From Poecilobothrus nobilitatus (Eukaryota; Arthropoda; Insecta; Diptera; Dolichopodidae), in assembly GCA_947095535.1 (NCBI GenBank), contig OX352772.1:95151207-95215206 (forward strand): DNA of 64,000 nt, given 5' to 3'. Shown here one piece after another: positions 30,118-41,440 of this stretch; within the stretch, counting starts at the first letter, position 1, and every line of letters begins with the position of its first letter. The notes below the pieces were generated by a model. The model was given only the letters and a program-made list of their open reading frames with translations. It did not search any database and was not told where the DNA came from. Made by a program: the position numbers and the translations under genes.

Positions 30118-33100
30118 AGAGGAATGCTTAATAAGGAAAGGAATAATAAGAATAAAAAACAGCGATAATTTATGTCTACCACGTGCACTTGTTGTTTCAA
30201 TAGCTTAAATTGAAAAATTTATTGAATATGAAAAAATTCGAAAAAATATAGGAAAACTTACTTTAATAGCTGTAAAATTATTAAAAACATCAAAAATAAT
30301 AATTCCATCTGAAGGTTTCGGAATTCGTGAATTGAATCAATTTCAAAAATTTTTACATAAACACAAAATTGCTGTATATAAATATGGAACAAGGGGTGCA
30401 GAAGTAATATTTGAAGGATTCAATAATGGGAAAAAAATTTACTTGCTATACCATAATAATGTTAATGTAATAACTTCGCTCACAGCTGCTTTTTGCACAG
30501 CATTTTATTGTGAAGAATGTCATATTCCGTATTCTAAAAAAAATTAACATAGGTGTTCGAAAAGTTGTCCTTGCTGTCAAAACTCACCTGCTTGTTCAAT
30601 TAATGTTAAAAATATTTTATGTATGCAGTGCAATCGCGCATTTCGTGGTCAATCATGTTTTGAAAATCATAAGGCTTCCAGTTCAAAAAATAGAAGCACC
30701 TGTGAAGAAATTAGGAAATGCAAATCTTGTTTTAAAGTTCATAAAAGTTGTAGGACTCATATATGTAGTGAATATTTTTGTAAAATTTGCGATAATCATG
30801 TTTCTGAAAACCAGAAATGCTTCATTCAGCAAGACAAAACAAAGGTAAATTTTGAAAACTGCATTTCCGTATTTTATGATTTAAAAACAAGACAAGAAGA
30901 AATTAACTCTACAAAAATAAAAGAACATGTTCCAAGTTTATGTGTGGCTCAACTGATATGCTTTAAATGTATAAACATTGATTCTCTATACTTCTGTTAA
31001 AAATGTAAATTAAGACAAAGAATTTTTAAAACGAAAAATGTGATAGAGGATTTCATGGAATTTATTTTAAAATTAAGAAAGGAATTCAAAAAGATTGTCA
31101 TAACTGCTCATAATGGGCAGGCGTTTGACCATCAGTTTATTCTGAATTATATACTCAATAAAACTGTACTTGAACCAAAGTTAATTATGCGAGGTACAAA
31201 AATTATTGTTATGATAATTGATAATATTAAATTTATTGATTCTATGAACTACTTTCCTATGGCCTTGGCAAAATTCCCGAAAGCTTTTAATTTATCGATC
31301 AATTTGAAAAACGGTTATTTTCCACATCTATTTAATAAATTGGAAAATGAAAATTACATTGGCACACTTCCAGCAATTAAATACTATAACTCTAATACAA
31401 TGAAAGCAGATGAGCGTAATGAATTTTTAATGTGGTATTTTGTTCATACGACATTAAAAATTTATTACGCTCATCTGCTTTCATAGAAACTCAGAATTTA
31501 ATATGGAGAAAGATATTTTAGAATACTGTAAAAATGATATTGAAATTCTAACTAAAGCATGTCTGGTTTTCAGAAATTTTTTTTTAGAAGAATGTAATAT
31601 TGAACCGTTTTTAGAATATCAACATCAACAATAGCTTCCGCCTGTAATCTTGTATATAGAAGAAACTTTCTCAAATCGAATACTATAGGAATTATACCAA
31701 GAAAAGGATATAGGATGGTAGACAATCAGTCAAAAATTGCCATGAAATAGCTTATTTGGGAAAAAGATTTGAGAAAAATTAATTTGAAATATGCATTTAA
31801 TGGAAAAGAAAAACAAATCGGAAATGTTAAAGTCGATGGATTTTGCGAAGAGACTAAAGAAATATTTAAATTTTACGGTTGCTATTATCATGGACATCCA
31901 AAATGTTTAACAAACCAGAGGGATATACCATTGCATGATAACTCTGGCGATACTTTGACTCTACGATATGAAAAAACATTAATGAGATCACAGTTTATAA
32001 AATCATGTGGATATAAAGTTATTGAGATGTGGGAATGTGAATTCCGGGAGCTAATGAGACACAATGAAAATATGAGATATTTAGAAAATCATTCATTAAT
32101 TAATTTAGTTCCTTTAAATCTTCGTGATGCATTTTATGGCGGAAGAACGGGAAATACTTACACATATTATAAATGTAAACAAGGAGAAAAAATTAAATAC
32201 ATAGATGTATGTTCCTTATACTCATATGTTTGCAAACGAGGAAAATTTCCCATAAACCATCCTAAAATTTATGTTGGAGACGATACTTGCTCTAAGTTAA
32301 ACAGAATGACTATTGACGGTATTATTAAATGTTTTACCTGTCAAACAAAATAATAAATTGATGTTCTCACTATGTAACACTTGTAGTGAACAAAACTATC
32401 AAGGAAAATACTGTGAACATACAGACGATGAAAGAGCATTAGTAGGAACTTGGGTAATTGATGAAATTAAAAAAGCAATTGAAAAAGCGTATAAACTTTT
32501 AAATATTTATGAAGTTTGGGAATACGAAACAGTAAAATATGATAATTGCAATGGTATTGATGGTTTATTCACTAAAATGATGAATAAATTTATAAAGATT
32601 AAATAAGAAGCTTCTGGGTGGTCAATAAAATGTCAAACTCAAAAAGAAAAGGAAGAATATATTGATAGTTTTTTTGAAAAAGAAGAAATTAAATTAGAAT
32701 ACGATAAAGTAGTTAATAATCCTGGTTTAAGATCTTTTGCTAAGATTATTTTAAACTCATTCTGGGGAAAATTTGGGCAAAGAGAAAATCAACAACAAGC
32801 ATAATAAATCAACCTTTTAAACTTTATGAGTTAATAACAAACCCTTCTGTAGAAGTATGTTACATATTTCCAGTAAATGAAGAAAACATAGTGATTAGCT
32901 GGAAATATAAAAAAGAAGCAGTAACTTCTTCGTAAGTATCGCTGCTTATACAACAACACATGCTCGTCTTCAACTTTACAGTTATCTAGAGAAGTTGGAT
33001 AGTAGAGTATTATATTATGACACCGATTCAGTGTTGTATATTAGCCGAGAAGGAGAATATGAACCAGAAATAGCTGAATTTATAGGCGACATGACTGATG

Positions 33101-33483
33101 AATTAAAATGTTATGGTATAGGAAGTTATATTACAGAATTTGTAAGTGGTGGTCCCAAGAACTACGCTTACAAAATTTACTGTACAAAAGATAATACAGA
33201 AAAAATTGTTTGTAAAGTTAAAGGATTCTCTCTTAGTTATGAAGCTTCTCTAAAAATTAATTTTAATAGCATAAAGGCAGCAGTTTTAAATTCATTAAAT
33301 AGTGCAGACACGTACGTCATTTCAGAAAATATTAGTCGAAATAAAAATCATGATGTACTTACAATTCCCGAAATAAAAAAATATCAATCAAAATCGGAAA
33401 AACAAAAATTTAATGAAGATGGTAGTTCTTTACCGTATGGATATAACAGAAAAACGCAAACATTGATAAGTAAATCAAAATAG
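30118..33483 (+). pseudogene. Polinton A DNA polymerase B (protein-primed type), multiply broken
   Basis: In order: an N-terminal SDNLCLPRALVV phrase (30160), a region with VITSLTAAF, a Cys/His-rich block (FYCEECHIPY to CKICDNH, 30500-30800), Exo I as VFYDLKTR (the usual Glu is Lys), Exo II as TAHNGQAFDHQF (31104), FYGGRTGNTY, motif A KYIDVCSLYSYV (32190), motif B ILNSFWGKFGQ (32750) and motif C YYDTDSVLYI (33016). The layout is that of Polinton PolB. At least five stops or frameshifts and a snap-back duplication at 31401-31483 break it. The last frame (32995-33483) is long and clean. Confidence 0.9.
31401..31483. repeat. 32-bp inverted duplication (hairpin) inside PolB
   Basis: Arms 31401-31432 and 31452-31483 are reverse complements at 31 of 32 positions, with a 19-nt loop. 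Polinton B PolB shows no such structure at the same codons, so the second arm is an inverted copy of the first that replaced coding sequence. Confidence 0.85.
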
Positions 33484-33895
33484 TATTCATTCAAATTTGA
33501 ACATTTTTATATTTGTATTGTAAAAATATTTGTTTGTATATTAATTTAAAATTGTTAAGAATGTAATAAAGATTTAAACAAAAAAATTCTACATGTAAAA
33601 GTAGACATTATTTACATACATATTATACAGTTCTATACTTTCGATTTCTTTTATGATCATTACATTTTTCAGAATCTTAATAAATTATTGTATATTATCT
33701 TGTTATTACTAGAATATTGTAATTTTTTAAAACCAGGAACTATACTATCATAGAATCATTCAACTTTTACATTATATTCTTTTTATATCAATTCCTTGCT
33801 TTGACTAGATAACTAGTGATTTGTATACTCGTATATTAATTTAACAATAACAAAAACAAGTCTTAAATTTTTTTTTAGTTTAAAACTAGAAATTC

Positions 33896-34790
33896 TTGAA
33901 TTATTTTTTATTCCATACAAAAACAAAAAAAACAAAAAAACATAAATGCATATCAAGAGTAAAGAGTATATCTTTAGTTTAATCAGTTTTAATCAGTTCC
34001 ATATTTTTGATTTGCTGTTTGTTTTCTTTTTATTCATATTTTCTGAACATTCTTAATTAAAAAATAAAAAAAAATATCTTACACGACATGCAGTCAGCTA
34101 ATTAATGACTTTCGTTTTCTCTTTTCTTCTTTAAATTCTTCTATCCAGAAGAGACCACATTTTTATGTAAGCAAAAAAAAATATATGTCTTACTTTAATT
34201 TATTTTCTTTATGCTAAACAGGATTACACTTTTTCTTTTCAATTTTAAAGATGCGCGGTAGATTTAAAAATAAAAAAATTTTTTCTGTTTTTTATTTTCA
34301 TATAAGAAATTTTCTTATTACTTTTATATGTGCGCCTAGTATTTCAACTTCAGTTATACAATTTTGTTTATTAAGGGCCGACCCTACTTTAAATTGTTTA
34401 ACACTTGACTTCCTACTATAAAACGATTTGGAACTTATAAGTTAACAACCCACACATACAACCTAACTTAAAACCTAAATCAAAATAAATGTTTGGCTTA
34501 TAGTAACCAAGATACATAAAATCAATTGTTCAGTTCATTAACGCTGTCTGACAACTTAGACAATATCAACAACCTTCACTTCCTATTATAAAACTATTTG
34601 GAACTTATAAGTTAACAACCCACACATACAACTTAACTTAAAACCTAAACCAAAACAATCAAAACAAGTTCTTGACCTACTAACCAAGCATGACCTACAT
34701 TAAAATGTAAATCAACATGTCGTGTAGGTCAACATGTCGTGCGATATGGGTCAAATTTTGTTCCCATCCAAAAGTGCAGGGTTACCTACT
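33896..34790 (-). repeat. Polinton A right terminal inverted repeat
   Basis: Reverse complement of 16047-16797, ending in TACCTACT (AGTAGGTA read inward) at 34790. It carries a ~170-bp direct duplication (the phrase GGAACTTATAAGTTAACAAC at 34430 and 34600) that the left copy lacks. Confidence 0.88.
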
Positions 34791-35939
34791 TTTATTTTTT
34801 AAATATTGATTTAATTTTAATTATTTTATTTATTTTAAGTTTTTAGTTATTATGTTTATTTTTTAAATATTGATTTAATTTTAATTATTTTATTTACTGA
34901 TCAGTTATTCTTATGTCTAGACACTTGATTATTTTTCTTTGAATATTTTTTTCTGAATTGATTTTTTTTTAAATAATTTATTAGTTTATTTTTAACATGA
35001 GAATTACTTTTTTTTTTTTTTTTTAAATTGAATTACTTCTTTATTGAATTATTTTTGATTTGCTGTGCCTAAGGCAGCCTCACCTTAGGTGTCGACGATT
35101 AGGCTTGAATCACAGCAAACAAGAAAAGATAAAAAACATAAAAAAAAATTTTATTTCGCAAAAATTAATTCTCTTCTATTTCTTTATTTATTTTAGTTGT
35201 TTTCCTACAGATGCGAATATTTATCTCAATTTTCTCCTTTCTTATGGGGATATTTATGTGAATTTGTCATTAAATTATTTTTAATTATTTTTGGTCTGTT
35301 GCAGGTATTACACTTCGGAAAACTGGTTAAATGCTATTCTTTCTCCGTGATTTCCTTCTTATTTTTATTTTAATTAATTTTTCTACATTTTTTAATTCAG
35401 TTTTAAATATTTTATTTTGTTTTTCTCTTATAATAATGTTTTTTTTTTTTTTTTTCATTTTACTTTAACTTTTTAACCTTTTTCTTTCAGGTAACACTTG
35501 CCCTATCTATTCACCACTAATGGTCGCTGCTCGGCCGCCAGTTAATTTTTCACAAGTTTGCCAAAAATTTTAAAATAAAAATAATAAAAACTTTATAAAA
35601 ATGATAAGCCAAATTATTTTGATTTTAATACAATTTATTTATTACTTTACTTTGTGGTAGTCAAAAATTAATTAATTCTTAGAAATGAAATCTTACATTA
35701 ATTTAGACGTTCTACATGCATTTCTGCTGACCTGGACACATATTATTTGCGCGTGAATTTAATTGTTGGGAAATAATTTTGAACTGGTTTCTCAGAGTAA
35801 TTTGATGATTCAACAGGTTAATTAATTGAATAAAAAAATTGCGAAAATTAAAAATTGTGAAATTGAAATTTGAGTAGAAAATTTAAAAGTTGTTAACTTA
35901 TATTGACTCTAGTTTCATAACTGAAGAGAAATATAATAA
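34791..35939. other. AT-rich stretch with one structured hairpin element
   Basis: No gene is supported. At 34856-34900 a ~50-bp phrase from 34797 is repeated. At 35059-35119 an outer 9-bp stem (TTTGCTGTG/CACAGCAAA) encloses an inner 7-bp hairpin (CCTAAGG/CCTTAGG). A GC-richer phrase (GGTCGCTGCTCGGCCGCCAG) lies at 35522-35541. Pyrimidine-AG stretches (35305, 35490) resemble splice acceptors. Confidence 0.4.
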
Positions 35940-36403
35940 ATCAAATAATAATTACTAAATTAACTGGTCATAATTTAAACATAATTGATATATATAGATC
36001 ACATGAAACACGTGTAATAGACTTCATTAGTAAATTATATAACACTACAACTATTCAAAAAAATTGTATAATATTAGGTGATATGAATTTAAACTTACTT
36101 AACTCTAACCAGGAATATATTGAAACCTATACGAACATATTGTTGTGCAATTGGTTTTTAATATGTAATAAAATACTGTCGGAATATGCTACTAGAATAA
36201 GTAGATCGACAAGATCTGTCATTGATCACATAGTTACAGATTTAGTAGGCTACAAATATAATTTTCGAATTACTGATACACCCCTTTCGGACCATGGAAA
36301 CTTACTGAAACACTCTTTCGGAAATGTTTCTTATTAATATGAACCTTAAAACTATTGTGGATGACAAATTTAAAAAAAAACAGTGTTAGATTATGACAAG
36401 GTT
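35940..36403 (+). pseudogene. LINE-b endonuclease C-terminal half
   Basis: The frame has IILGDMNLNLL (GDxN loop), SVIDHIVTDL and TPLSDHGNLL (SDH box), the second half of an AP-like LINE endonuclease. The first half is missing at about 35940. It continues into the tandemly repeated linker/RT fragment. Confidence 0.75.
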
Positions 36404-38445
36404 AAATTAGAAAATGATGAGTGTGATCGCTTTGGTGCCAATCTGAAACAAATTATCAATAGGAACACCAAAAGAATAGCCGTAAAGAAAGGTAAGCATA
36501 AGAAAAAATGGATGACAAAAGAAATTTTAAACAAGATAAATTTAAAAGATTTATATTATAAGTACTTCCGCAAATATAAATAAAACATTCGTCTTTATGA
36601 TCTTTATAAAAAAAATAAGACTGGAAGTCAATAAAATGATTCTCAATCAAGCTAAAAAAAAGAAATATCTCAAAAGATATCGCGAAACGAAAAATACAAA
36701 AAATCTATGGAATTTTAAAAAAGTATAATCAGTGTTGTGAAAAGTAATTCACAACACTGATTATACTGGCACAAAAAAAACTATCAAATCACTAGAAATA
36801 AACAATGAAACTATTAGTAGAGACATTGACATAGCTAACAAACTAAATTTTTATTTTGTAAAAGTGATTGATGAAATAAATATTTCACTTTCACCTATAG
36901 ATAACTAGTACTTAAATTCTTTCCAAAGAAATGTATATAATAATTTTTGCTAAAATTTGAAAAAAAATAAAAATATAATTCTTGAATTAAATCCATCCGC
37001 AGCAACTGAATATGATAAACCACCAAATTCTTAAAAAAAATTTTCTTTTCAAAATTGGGTTTTCCGCAAAGCCTTAAAATTGCAGTAGTCACTCCCATTT
37101 ATAAATCAGGCGCAGCTACGAATCGTACTAATTATCGTCCAATCTCTGTCTTGAACTCACTCCGTAAAATATTCGAAATAATTATAAAATGGTGTTTAAA
37201 CCACTTCCTTCCTGATAACAGGATACTGCATGAAGAGCAATTTGGGTTTGAAAAATTAGAAAATGATGGGTATGATCGCTTTGGTGCCGATCTGAAACAA
37301 ATTATCAATAGGAACACCAAAAGAATAGCCGTAAAGAAAGGTAAGCATAAGAAAAAATGGATGACAAAAGAAATTTTAAACAAGATAAATTTAAAAGATT
37401 TATATTATAAGTACTTCCGCAAATATAAATAAAACATTCGTCTTTATGATCTTTATAAAAAAAATAAGACTGGAAGTCAATAAAATGATTCTCAATCAAG
37501 CTAAAAAAAAGAAATATCTCAAAAGATATCGCGAAACGAAAAATACAAAAAATCTATGGAATTTTTATAAAAAAGTAATTCACAACACTGATTATACTGG
37601 CACAAAAAAAACTATCAAATCACTAGAAATAAACAATGAAACTATTAGTAGAGACATTGACATAGCTAACAAACTAAATTTTTATTTTGTAAAAGTGATT
37701 GATGAAATAAATATTTCACTTTCACCTATAGATAACTAGTACTTAAATTCTTTCCAAAGAAATGTATATAATAATTTTTGCTAAAATTTGAAAAAAAATA
37801 AAAATATAATTCTTGAATTAAATCCATCCGCAGCAACTGAATATGATAAACCACCAAATTCTTAAAAAAAATTTTCTTTTCAAAATTGGGTTTTCCGCAA
37901 AGCCTTAAAATTGCAGTAGTCACTCCCATTTATAAATCAGGCGCAGCTACGAATCGTACTAATTATCGTCCAATCTCTGTCTTGAACTCACTCCGTAAAA
38001 TATTTGAAATAATTATAAAATGGTGTTTAAACCACTTCCTTCCTGATAACAGGATACTGCATGAAGAGCAATTTGGGTTTGAAAAATTAGAAAATGATGG
38101 GTATGATCGCTTTGGTGCCGATCTGAAACAAATTATCAATAGGAACACCAAAAGAATAGCCGTAAAGAAAGGTAAGCATAAGAAAAAATGGATGACAAAA
38201 GAAATTTTAAACAAGATAAATTTAAAAGATTTATATTATAAGTACTTCTGCAAATATAAATAAAACATTCGTCTTTATGATCTTTATAAAAAAAATAAGA
38301 CTGGAAGTCAATAAAATGATTCTCAATCAAGCTAAAAAAAAAGAAATATCTCAAAAGATATCGCGAAACGAAAAATACAAAAAATCTATGGAATTTTTAT
38401 AAAAATATTTCACTTTCACCTATAGATAACTAGTACTTAATATAA
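36404..38445 (+). repeat. LINE-b fragment repeated in tandem, 831-849 bp period
   Basis: Three head-to-tail copies start with AAATTAGAAAATGATG at 36404, 37253 and 38084. The units are 849 and 831 bp; the third is cut by a ~140-bp deletion near 38400. Each unit holds the post-endonuclease linker (RFGADLKQIINRNTKR, KKKWMTKEILNKI) followed by the start of RT (SLKIAVVTPIYKSG, TNYRPISVLNSL, HEEQFGF). The join EEQFGFE/KLENDG places RT before linker, so the unit was duplicated as a block. Copies 2 and 3 are nearly identical, so amplification is recent. Confidence 0.88.
36723..36766. repeat. 19-bp perfect inverted repeat unique to the first tandem unit
   Basis: Arms 36723-36741 and 36748-36766 pair perfectly around a 6-nt loop (AAGTAA). 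Units 2 and 3 have only the second arm's sequence, which accounts for the 18-bp length difference. Confidence 0.9.
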
Positions 38446-38483
38446 CAACAGCAACAACAATTCCAATATAACAACAGCATGCT

Positions 38484-38733
38484 TTAGTCTTTTTTTTTTT
38501 TCGAGGGTAGGTGGAAATCATCGAAAGACACTATAGAGGAGTGAAAACGAGCACGATTCCTCTATGAGTGTGTGAGACTTTAACCCACTAAACACACCTC
38601 CCTTTTTTGACCAAACAATAGGTTATACGACCTTTGGTACTACTGTACTGCCTGGTCATAGGAAGTTGAGTTAAGGAATGAAAATAGATTTAGAATAGAT
38701 TGGCAGGCATATTGTGAACAAAGTTGTTAATAT
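38484..38733 (-). repeat. LINE-c 3' UTR and poly(A)
   Basis: The T-run at about 38489-38501 is the poly(A) tail of the minus-strand LINE-c. The UTR shares blocks with the fragment at 3736-3915. A (CAA)n-like AACAACAGC stretch lies just before it, on the plus strand. Confidence 0.65.
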
Positions 38734-40366
38734 TCACCTTGAATCTTTTTGCACATTGTAAATATAATCATCACCAATTCTAGGGAACACATGAGGTGGA
38801 AGATGGTTCCACATTAGCGATGTTCGTACTACAAACGAATTTCCATAAGCCGAATTATGCCATCTGGGAATTTGAACTACACAGGGATGGGCAGCAGAGG
38901 CTCGCCTTGTTTCTCTTTGGACTGCTTTGAGAGGAGGCATCAAACTTTTAATCTCGTTAGAGCAAAAACCAACCCTATAAGGTATCTATAAAACAGGGTA
39001 AATGTTCCTGTTAAGCGAGGTAGACCGAGTGGAGAGAGCGTAGAGATAACATTGGGATCATTTATTAGACGAATTGCTCTATTTTGCACCTTATCGAGAA
39101 ATCCCAATGCCGTTTTGGAGGCTCTTGCCCAAATATGTGCATTGTACTCTATCTTTGGTCTTATATATGTTTTATAGATATTTAGGAGATCAGAAGATGA
39201 AAAGAAGGCTTTACAACGATACAGGAAACCCATACACCTAGATGCATCTTTAGCTATACCAAAAATGTGATTGGACCAACTTAATTTTTGGTTTAGCTCC
39301 ATGTCCAAGATGTTGAGCTCACCCGCATGCTGCAAAACTTCCCCTTAAAGTTGGGATTGAAGTGTTTCTTTTCCGAGAGACTAAACAGCACTGAGTTTTC
39401 TTAGAGTTAAAGTCGACTCTGTTGATTTTACCCCAATTAGAATTTTTGTCCAAGTCGAGATTTAGCTCAAGCGAAGCAGAATATTTACTGTCGTTGTCTT
39501 CATAAGAAGCAACGAACGTGCTGTCACCTGCAAAACTGTGGATTGGATTGGGGGTTATACTTAAAAGATTATTTATAAATATTAAGAAAAGTGTTGGAGA
39601 TAGAACAGATCCTTGAGGGACACCAGCATTAATTTTGAATTGGTCTGAAGAATAACCATCGACCAGGACACGAATCGAACGATTCGAAAGAAAATCTCCA
39701 ATCCAGGTTACAAATTCACCACCGAGGCCCATTGCTTTACATTTAGCAATTAAAGCATCATGCCAAACTCGGTCAAAACCTTTAGAAATATCCAAAGCGA
39801 CAACATCGGACTTCCCTGAATGGTGGAGGCTAATGTTGAGCCTTTCACAGAGGCATGTCAAGAGATCACCTGTTGACTGATGGATTCGGGACCCATATTG
39901 ACGATTATGAATTAATCCTTTGTTATGTAGATATTTCAGAAGCTTTCTATTTATTAAATCTTCCATTTTTGGCAATAGGATGTATGTGCACTGTCTTCCA
40001 CTGGGTAGGATATCTACCCGAAGAAAGGGATAAATGGAAGAGATTGCGCAATGGTTTCGCAATAGTAGAAAAAGTATTTTTTAAAACCGTGGCAGTAATG
40101 CCATCTGGACCGGCTGACTTTTTTGTATCCAAATTTTTAAGAGTTTTAAGAACTGCACGAGTTCTGAAAGAAATTCTACCTAAGGAGCAGTTAACCTCGG
40201 GAAAAATGCATGGTCTTTGTGTTGACCGGGGCAATGTTGAAGTGGAGGCGAAATTTTTTGCAAATAAATCTGCTTTTTCTTTAGGATCGGATACAATTTC
40301 GTCATTGTTATCAACCAAAGGCGGGAACGAAGACCCGCCAATTTTACCGTTAAAGCAAAGGTCCAA
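38734..40366 (-). pseudogene. LINE-c reverse transcriptase
   Basis: Overlapping minus-strand frames give linker (KKSAGPDGITATVLKN), motif A (VVALDISKGFDRVWHD), GVPQGSVLSPTLFLIFIN, and the catalytic box as SFAGDSTFVASY, where FADD has become FAGD. The thumb (NRVDFNSKKTQ), the LDMELNQKLSWSNHIF domain and a C-terminal RRASAAHPCVV region ending at 38734 follow. Frames change at about 39330 and 38940. It is a jockey/CR1-group element by general pattern. The catalytic Asp change and frameshifts make it inactive. Confidence 0.85.
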
Positions 40367-41440
40367 AATGATTTGCTACTTTTAGGAAGATGCAAAAGTT
40401 GTCTTCTCAACCGTCTGTTGTGCAAGAACTTTTGCTTGTTGATAACTCTCCTACACCAGTTTCTAACCGCGATATAGCTCGCCCTATTAGCTTCAGTCCT
40501 ATCACTCTTGTAGATTTGAAAAGCTTCCTCCTTTTTAGATATTGCATTTGCACAAATGCGATTAAACCAAGATTTGGGTGGCCTTTTAATAATTTTCATA
40601 GAGTGAGGTATGTAAGCTCTCATCCCCAGAAGAATTATTTCACTAATCGCATTGGTTGCAAAGTCAACATTTCTGTTGCTAAAGCACAAAGACCAATCAA
40701 AAGCTTTAAAAAATTCATTTAAACCTTCCCAGTTAGCATGGCTATATCGCCATATTATTTTTTTTGGGATAGGTCTTTGACTGGTCTGAGTGCTAAGCTC
40801 AAAGCTAGTATTAATCAAGCAGTGGTCGGAACAACCAAGAGGAGAGCTAACTGAGATCTTGAATTTCTTTGTGTATATAGTCAGAAACAGGTCCAGGAGA
40901 TGACCAACCTGGTCTACACGGTCGGGAATTCTAGTGGGATTTTGGACAAGTTGAGTACGATGGAATATTGAAATCACCAGCCACAACAATTTCAGATTGT
41001 GGATTTAATTCCAAAATTTTATTAATCTTGTTGGTGAGATTTGCAATCTCCCAAATAGACTCCAGTTCACTAGAGTTTGGAAACCTGTATAAGTAGCATA
41101 AATCAATGACGTGCCTAGCAACAATAATTTTTATCCAAATGTAGTGGAACATTTGGTTGGAACACTTATATTTGTGGAGAACGCTGTAAGCGACGTCATT
41201 TCTAACATAAAGAGCGACCCCCCTATGAGGCACAAAATGAGAGACAAACGAGTAATTGTCAACGACAAAGTTGTCGTCTTGGCCAACTACCTGGGTCTCA
41301 CATAATGCTAATATTGCTGGTTTTTATGAATTGAGGTGGCCTTGGACGGCAAGACAATTCGACTGCAGACCACGAACATTGCAAAAATTTACGCTAAAAT
41401 TGGCAATGATTACTAGCAACAATGGGTTTGAAAATATATA
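40180..41440 (-). pseudogene. LINE-c endonuclease and linker
   Basis: The frames 41233-40931 and 40989-40180 give an AP-type endonuclease: RGVALYVRNDVAYS, VVAGDFN, then (after a frameshift near 40950) VGHLLDLFLT and LGCSDHCLIN. A long linker with KSWFNRICANAISKKEEAF and SKSFWTFA follows. Readable sequence begins at about 41440, so ORF1 is missing and this LINE is 5'-truncated. Confidence 0.8.

Larger units (their letters stand above)
16047..34790. mobile_element. Polinton/Maverick A with ~0.75-0.9 kb terminal inverted repeats
   Basis: The long inverted repeats (16047-16797 and 33896-34790) share blocks such as CCTGCACTTT, CCCATATCGCACGACATG and GGGCCGACCCTAC. The right end finishes with the Polinton-type terminus AGTAGGTA (reverse complement, ending at 34790). 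The left end lacks the first bases (AGTAGG). Inside are a PPP1R15-like gene, a DLQ protein, packaging ATPase, capsid genes, integrase and PolB. The apparent length of 18.7 kb includes a 5.5 kb secondary insertion (E, 23113-28586). No target duplication is visible, consistent with damage at the left junction. Confidence 0.9.

Noticed and set aside
35060..35284. 74-codon ORF after the hairpin element
   Set aside because: Starts inside the stem and is Phe/Leu-rich low complexity; no support.
36404..38445. Direct repeats considered as a CRISPR-like or satellite array
   Set aside because: The unit is 831-849 bp of LINE coding sequence; there is no short repeat/spacer alternation and the genome is eukaryotic.
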